DNA of 64,000 bases from Bacillota bacterium (lineage in GTDB: Bacteria > Bacillota > Sulfobacillia > RBS10-35 > JAJYVN01): the NCBI GenBank assembly GCA_021803205.1, contig JAJZMB010000147.1:27403-91402 (forward strand). Reading direction: 5' to 3'. The notes beneath the pieces were generated by a model that saw only the letters and a list, made by a program, of their open reading frames with translations, did no database searches and was not told where the DNA came from. A program made the position numbers and the translations under genes. This document shows positions 60,138 through 64,000 of this stretch, one piece after another; within the stretch, counting starts at the first letter, position 1; the number at the start of each line of letters is the position of its first letter.

Positions 60138-60248
60138 CAGGGACCCGGCAAAGTCGTCCAGTGGGCCAAGCGGCGGGGGCCCGGACGGTCGTGACCCACA
60201 AACGCTGGTGGTGGGCACCCGCCCGGACGTGACTTTGCCGGGACCCTG
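60138..60248 (-). mobile_element. MITE-like element R2, copy 2, downstream of rpoC
   Basis: 111 bp, inverted relative to the copy at 52198 and 107/111 identical to it. Ends CAGGGACCCGGCAAAGTC and GACTTTGCCGGGACCCTG are complementary. Flanks CGGTCTGATG (60128-60137) and CGGCCTGGGG (60249-60258) agree at 7 of 10 positions, consistent with a decayed 10-bp duplication. It ends 17 bp before the -35 of the next operon. Confidence 0.85.
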
Positions 60249-60265
60249 CGGCCTGGGGGGCGACG

Positions 60266-60294
60266 TTGACTCCGTCTCATTCGGATGCTAGAAT
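60266..60294 (+). promoter_or_regulatory. Promoter of the L7Ae-rpsL-rpsG-fusA operon
   Basis: TTGACT (60266-60271) and TAGAAT (60289-60294), 17-bp spacer, the best promoter in the window. Start near 60301, leader of about 28 nt to the L7Ae gene. Confidence 0.75.
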
Positions 60295-60328
60295 CTATGG
60301 GTATCCTCGTTGGTGGGTGCTGTGGAGG

Positions 60329-60640
60329 ATGCTGGAAGAACTGCGCCGGGCTACCCGCCGAACTGTGGGGACAAAGCAGACACTTCGGGCCGTGGAGCGT
60401 GGACAGGCGGAACGGGTGTATGTGGCGCGGGACGCGGACGGGCACATCGTGCGAGCCTTACTTGGGTTGTGCCGGCAACGCGGGTTGCCAGTATTTGAAG
60501 TAGAGAGCATGCAGGTCCTTGGCCGGACCTGCGGAGTGGAGGTCGGCGCGGCATCCGCCGCGATCCTCGGACCGGCCCCTCCCGAGCGGCCCCGGTACGC
60601 TGATCGCTCTTCCTCCGGGACCGATGCGCTTCTGCGCTGA
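60329..60640 (+). CDS. L7Ae-family ribosomal/kink-turn-binding protein (YbxF-like)
   Basis: A 103-residue protein of the L7Ae/L30e family that binds kink-turn RNA; YbxF (RplGB) in Bacillus is the relative and lies at the same place, between rpoC and rps[37 protein letters not shown] and [20 protein letters not shown] follow the family along its full length. ATG 60329 is used; GGAGG abuts it too closely for a normal ribosome binding site, and GTG 60317 is in frame. The last ~18 residues are Pro/Arg/Ser-rich and not conserved. Confidence 0.9.
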   Translation: MLEELRRATRRTVGTKQTLRAVERGQAERVYVARDADGHIVRALLGLCRQRGLPVFEVESMQVLGRTCGVEVGAASAAILGPAPPERPRYADRSSSGTDALLR

Positions 60641-60703
60641 AGCCCGTGATGTGCGTGCCGGGTCGTTGCCAAGTTTTCCTCAGCCCCGTGGACCGGAGAG
60701 GCG

Positions 60704-60743
60704 CACCTGCGGCTTCCCGGGACCCCCTGGGAAGCCGCAGGTG
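60704..60743 (+). terminator. Strong hairpin between the L7Ae gene and rpsL
   Basis: Perfect 15-bp arms CACCTGCGGCTTCCC (60704-60718) and GGGAAGCCGCAGGTG (60729-60743), 10-nt loop. It is followed by TCGTTGTGTCG, poor in T for a full terminator, so it may attenuate rather than stop transcription from the L7Ae promoter, or lie in an rpsL leader. Confidence 0.6.
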
Positions 60744-60843
60744 TCGTTGTGTCGCTGTATGGAAACCGGGGCTACTTCGAGGCGAGGCTATCCGACCAGA
60801 CGCGGAGTGCCCGACAGTCCCGAAGCGGTGCGGAGGTGTAGCG

Positions 60844-61221
60844 GTGCCGACGATCAATCAGCTCATCCGGCACGGTCGGCGGGAGATCCTCACCAAGTCC
60901 AAGGCTCCGGCGTTGCGCGGCAATCCGCAGCGTCGCGGCGTATGCTTGGTGGTGAAGACGACAACGCCGAAGAAGCCCAATTCGGCGTTGCGGAAGATCG
61001 CCCGGGTACGGCTGACGAATGGGACGGAGATCACGGCCTACATCCCGGGCGAAGGCCACAACCTGCAGGAGCATTCCGTCGTCCTGGTCCGCGGTGGGCG
61101 CGTCAAGGACCTCCCGGGCGTCCGCTACCACATCATCCGCGGCACGCTTGACGCCGGCGGCGTCGACAAGCGGCGGCGGGGGCGGAGCAAGTACGGTGCG
61201 AAGCGGGCCAAGAAGAAGTAG
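60844..61221 (+). CDS. rpsL: 30S ribosomal protein S12
   Basis: 125 residues, full length. [12 protein letters not shown], the decoding-centre loop [20 protein letters not shown] (Lys and Pro at the streptomycin-resistance sites unchanged) and [23 protein letters not shown] start with GGAGGTG six bases upstream. First of the rpsL-rpsG-fusA set. Confidence 0.98.
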   Translation: MPTINQLIRHGRREILTKSKAPALRGNPQRRGVCLVVKTTTPKKPNSALRKIARVRLTNGTEITAYIPGEGHNLQEHSVVLVRGGRVKDLPGVRYHIIRGTLDAGGVDKRRRGRSKYGAKRAKKK

Positions 61222-61305
61222 GCTGGCCGCCCGGATCCGCATGTGTCCGTCGGTGCCGACCCCGGGCGGGGGGCTGGCGCCGGCCCACGGGAGGGAAGAT
61301 CAGGC

Positions 61306-61776
61306 TTGCCGAGGCGTGGAACGGTAGAGCGACGCGAGATCGGTCCCGACCCCGTCTACCATAGCGAGGCCGTCACGCGCCTTATCAACAAGGTGATGGC
61401 TGACGGCAAGAAGGGGGTCGCCCAGCGCCTAGTATACGGTGCCTTCGACATCATGGCCGAGAAGACGGGGAAGGCCCCGCTTGAGGTCTATGAGGCGGCC
61501 CTGCGCAATATTGCCCCGTCGCTTGAGGTGCGCGGCCGTCGAGTGGGCGGGTCGACTCTTCAGGTGCCGAGCGAGGTGCGCCCGGAGCGCCGAACCAGTC
61601 TCGCCATGCGCTGGCTGGTCGGGTTCGCCCGCCGCCGAAGCGAACGCGGTATGGCAGGGCGTCTTGCGGCAGAGATCTTGGATGCCGCCAACAATGCTGG
61701 GGCGGCAGTGCGCCAGAAGGAAGACATCCACCGGATGGCTGAGGCCAATCGGGCCTTCGCCCACTACCGGTGGTAG
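61306..61776 (+). CDS. rpsG: 30S ribosomal protein S7
   Basis: 156 residues, normal bacterial length. The TTG start (61306) is set by GGGAGGGA about eight bases upstream and by the family N-terminus [12 protein letters not shown] (formyl-Met from TTG). [40 protein letters not shown] and [11 protein letters not shown] are conserved. It lies between rpsL and fusA. Confidence 0.97.
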   Translation: MPRRGTVERREIGPDPVYHSEAVTRLINKVMADGKKGVAQRLVYGAFDIMAEKTGKAPLEVYEAALRNIAPSLEVRGRRVGGSTLQVPSEVRPERRTSLAMRWLVGFARRRSERGMAGRLAAEILDAANNAGAAVRQKEDIHRMAEANRAFAHYRW

Positions 61777-61832
61777 GCGCCGTTTGGCGGGTATGCGTGG
61801 GTCCGTTCGGACGCGCAAGGAGGTGACACGCC

Positions 61833-63926
61833 ATGGAAAACCCTGCCAACCGCACCGATGACCTGCGGCGCCTGCGCAACATCGGTATCTCGGCGCACAT
61901 CGATGCCGGAAAGACGACGACCACGGAGCGAATCCTCTTCTATACGGGCAGGGTGCACCGCATGGGCGAGGTCCATGAGGGCGCTGCCACCATGGACTGG
62001 ATGGTTCAGGAGCAGGAGCGCGGTATCACCATCACGTCTGCTGCGACCACGTGCTTCTGGAAGGATTATCGCATCAACATTATCGATACGCCCGGCCACG
62101 TGGACTTCACCGTCGAAGTGGAGCGGTCGCTGCGCGTTCTGGACGGAGTCGTTGCCATCTTTGCAGCCAAGGAAGGTGTCGAGCCTCAATCGGAAACCGT
62201 GTGGCGGCAGGCGGATCGTTATCGCGTGCCGCGCATTGCCTTCGTTAACAAGATGGACGTGGTCGGAGCCGAGTTCCTGCCGGTACTGGACCAGATGCGC
62301 GAGCGTCTCGGCGCGCATCCGGTGGCCATCCAACTCCCGATCGGCGCGGAGGACAATTTCCGGGGGTTTGTCGACCTGGTCACGGGCCGGGCAGTCATGT
62401 ACACCGATGACCTGGGTACCCACAGCGAGGAGACGGATGTGCCCGGCGATATGACGGACTTGGTGGCAGAGTATCGGGAAAAGCTTGTGGAGGCGGCGGC
62501 CGAGCAGGACGACCAGCTCATGGCCCGCTACCTCGATGGCGGTGAGCTCGCTCCCGAAGAGATCCGCAGTGGACTGCGCCAGGGTACTTGCGCCCTGCGC
62601 ATCGTGCCGGTGCTGTGCGGTGCGAGCTACCGCAACAAGGGCGTCCAGCCCTTGCTGGACGCGGTTGTCGCCTACCTGCCGTCGCCGCTGGACGTGCCTC
62701 CGGTTCCCGGCATTGAGCCGGACAGCGCTGCGCCCATTTCCCGTGAAGCTTCCGACGCGGCGCCCTTTTCCGCTTTGGCGTTCAAGATTGCCACCGATCC
62801 TTACGTGGGACGCCTGACCTTCCTGCGCGTGTATTCAGGGGTGCTCCGGTCCGGAAGCTACGTGTACAACGCCAAGAAGGGCCGACGTGAGCGGATCAGC
62901 CGACTGCTGCGCATGCACGCCAACCATCGCGAGGACGTGGATGAGGTCGCGACCGGAGATATCGTCGCGGCAGTCGGCCTGCGCGACACAACCACCGGGG
63001 ATACGCTGTGCGCCGAGGACGAGCCCATCGTCCTGGAGGCGATGCAGTTCCTGGAGCCGGTCATCTCCATGGCCGTTGAGCCCAAGACGCAGGCCGATCA
63101 GGACAAGATGGGCGAGGCGCTGGGCAAACTGGCCGAGGAGGATCCGACGTTTCGGATCTTCACTGACCCCGAAACCGCACAGACGATCATTGCCGGCGTC
63201 GGTGAACTGCAGCTGGAGATCATGGTCGATCGGCTGCTCCGGGAGTTCAAGGTGCAGGTTTCCGTGGGTAAACCCCAGGTGGCCTACAAGGAAACCCTCA
63301 CTCGCCGGGCCGACGTAGAGGGAAGGTTCATCCGCCAGTCGGGTGGCCGCGGTCAATATGGGCACGTCGTGGTGGAGTTCGAGCCCCTGCCACGGGGCAC
63401 GGGCTATGAATTCGTCAATAAGATCGTCGGCGGCGTCGTCCCCAGGGAGTACGTTCCCGCAGTCGACGCAGGTATCCGCGAGGCCATGGCGGGCGGTGTG
63501 CTGGCGGGGTTTCCCCTGGTGGATGTGCGGGCCACGTTGCACGATGGCTCCTACCACGAAGTGGACTCGTCCGAAATGGCTTTCAAGATAGCCGGCTCGC
63601 TGGCGTTGAAGAACGCGGCGGGCAAGGCTGCTCCGGGCCTCCTCGAGCCGGTGATGCGCGTGGAGGTCGTGGTGCCCGAGGACTACATGGGGGACGTGAT
63701 CGGTGACCTCAACGCCCGCCGCGGGCGGATCGAGGGCATGGAGCGACGGTCGGGTTCGCAGGTGGTGCGCGCGCTGGTGCCGCTGGCCGAGATGTTCGGC
63801 TACGTCACCAACCTGCGCTCGCGCACGCAGGGCAGAGGCACCTACAGCATGGAGTTCAGCCACTATGACGACGTGCCGCGGCATATCGCCGAGGCGATCG
63901 TCAAGGGTCGTACTGGACAGAAGTAG
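61833..63926 (+). CDS. fusA: Elongation factor G
   Basis: Translocation GTPase, 697 residues. G1 [19 protein letters not shown] (about 17-35), G2/switch [14 protein letters not shown]3 [18 protein letters not shown]4 NKMD, then domains II-V with [37 protein letters not shown] and [30 protein letters not shown] precedes the ATG, a very strong site. tuf is expected next, but the window ends 74 bp after the stop. Confidence 0.98.
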   Translation: MENPANRTDDLRRLRNIGISAHIDAGKTTTTERILFYTGRVHRMGEVHEGAATMDWMVQEQERGITITSAATTCFWKDYRINIIDTPGHVDFTVEVERSLRVLDGVVAIFAAKEGVEPQSETVWRQADRYRVPRIAFVNKMDVVGAEFLPVLDQMRERLGAHPVAIQLPIGAEDNFRGFVDLVTGRAVMYTDDLGTHSEETDVPGDMTDLVAEYREKLVEAAAEQDDQLMARYLDGGELAPEEIRSGLRQGTCALRIVPVLCGASYRNKGVQPLLDAVVAYLPSPLDVPPVPGIEPDSAAPISREASDAAPFSALAFKIATDPYVGRLTFLRVYSGVLRSGSYVYNAKKGRRERISRLLRMHANHREDVDEVATGDIVAAVGLRDTTTGDTLCAEDEPIVLEAMQFLEPVISMAVEPKTQADQDKMGEALGKLAEEDPTFRIFTDPETAQTIIAGVGELQLEIMVDRLLREFKVQVSVGKPQVAYKETLTRRADVEGRFIRQSGGRGQYGHVVVEFEPLPRGTGYEFVNKIVGGVVPREYVPAVDAGIREAMAGGVLAGFPLVDVRATLHDGSYHEVDSSEMAFKIAGSLALKNAAGKAAPGLLEPVMRVEVVVPEDYMGDVIGDLNARRGRIEGMERRSGSQVVRALVPLAEMFGYVTNLRSRTQGRGTYSMEFSHYDDVPRHIAEAIVKGRTGQK

Positions 63927-64000
63927 GGCGCTACGGCCGAGGTGGCGGGATCCGGGCGGTATGCGCGTGGCCGGTGGCTCGACGGACTGGGTGCGATGGG

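Overview
The window (64 kb, very GC-rich) reads as chromosome of a deep-branching, endospore-forming, high-GC Bacillota (Firmicutes) such as the Symbiobacteriia, Thermaerobacter or Limnochordia groups. I cannot name the species. The case rests on an alpha/beta-type small acid-soluble spore protein (39424-39642), a SleB-like cortex hydrolase domain, a SpoIVFB-like M50 protease, a T-box leader on valS, many GTG/TTG starts behind strong GGAGG sites, and Firmicutes-type gene order (mreBCD-minCD, pgk-tpiA-gpmI-eno-secG, L7Ae-rpsL-rpsG-fusA). No tRNA, rRNA, CRISPR or prophage was seen. It is housekeeping chromosome with a few scars and repeat insertions.

Layout. 1-3632: 3' end of murJ, then a NarL-type sensor kinase and its response regulator. 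3633-10000: valS under a valine T-box, maf, radC, mreB. 9927-16556: mreC, mreD, then a scar where the PBP2 gene (mrdA) should be, holding a TnpB (IS200/IS605) remnant and only the last ~140 codons of PBP2 with an internal stop; then citrate synthase, minC, minD, minE. 16553-27390: a SWIM zinc-finger protein, hom-lysC, a TIM-barrel isomerase, asparaginase, an odd thioredoxin-like protein, argH, hemL, and a P-loop/Asp23 fusion. 27428-36391: proC (minus), a cortex-hydrolase-like protein, a Na/Pi-cotransporter-like protein, and the lower-glycolysis operon pgk-tpiA-gpmI-eno-secG without gapA. 36429-43617: mntP, a K+-dependent-type membrane pyrophosphatase, SASP, hflX, a second K+-independent-type pyrophosphatase, and tatA. 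44179-51820: ROK glucokinase, rodA, folE, folP, M50 protease, RNase E/G. 52587-63926: rpoB-rpoC and L7Ae-rpsL-rpsG-fusA.

How the genes work together. The first half carries cell-shape and division-site machinery (MurJ, MreBCD, MinCDE, and RodA further on); the missing PBP2 must come from elsewhere. The second half carries lower glycolysis, pyrophosphate-driven ion pumping, folate synthesis and the transcription/translation core. The rpoBC pair and the L7Ae-rpsL operon each have their own consensus-like promoter here, and rpoB follows rng rather than rplJL.

The most interesting material is between the genes. Family R1 is about 105-130 bp, in at least seven diverged copies (2862, 3629, 15786, 17741, 23405, 46762, 51955). 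Its right-hand hairpin changes sequence on both arms between copies while the loop (GCGGACTT) stays, which suggests a selected structure. Family R2 is a 111-bp element in two inverted copies (107/111 identical) at 52198 and 60138, with inverted ends and a perfect 10-bp flanking duplication at one copy, so it looks like a transposed MITE. The two copies lie just upstream of the rpoB and ribosomal-operon promoters.
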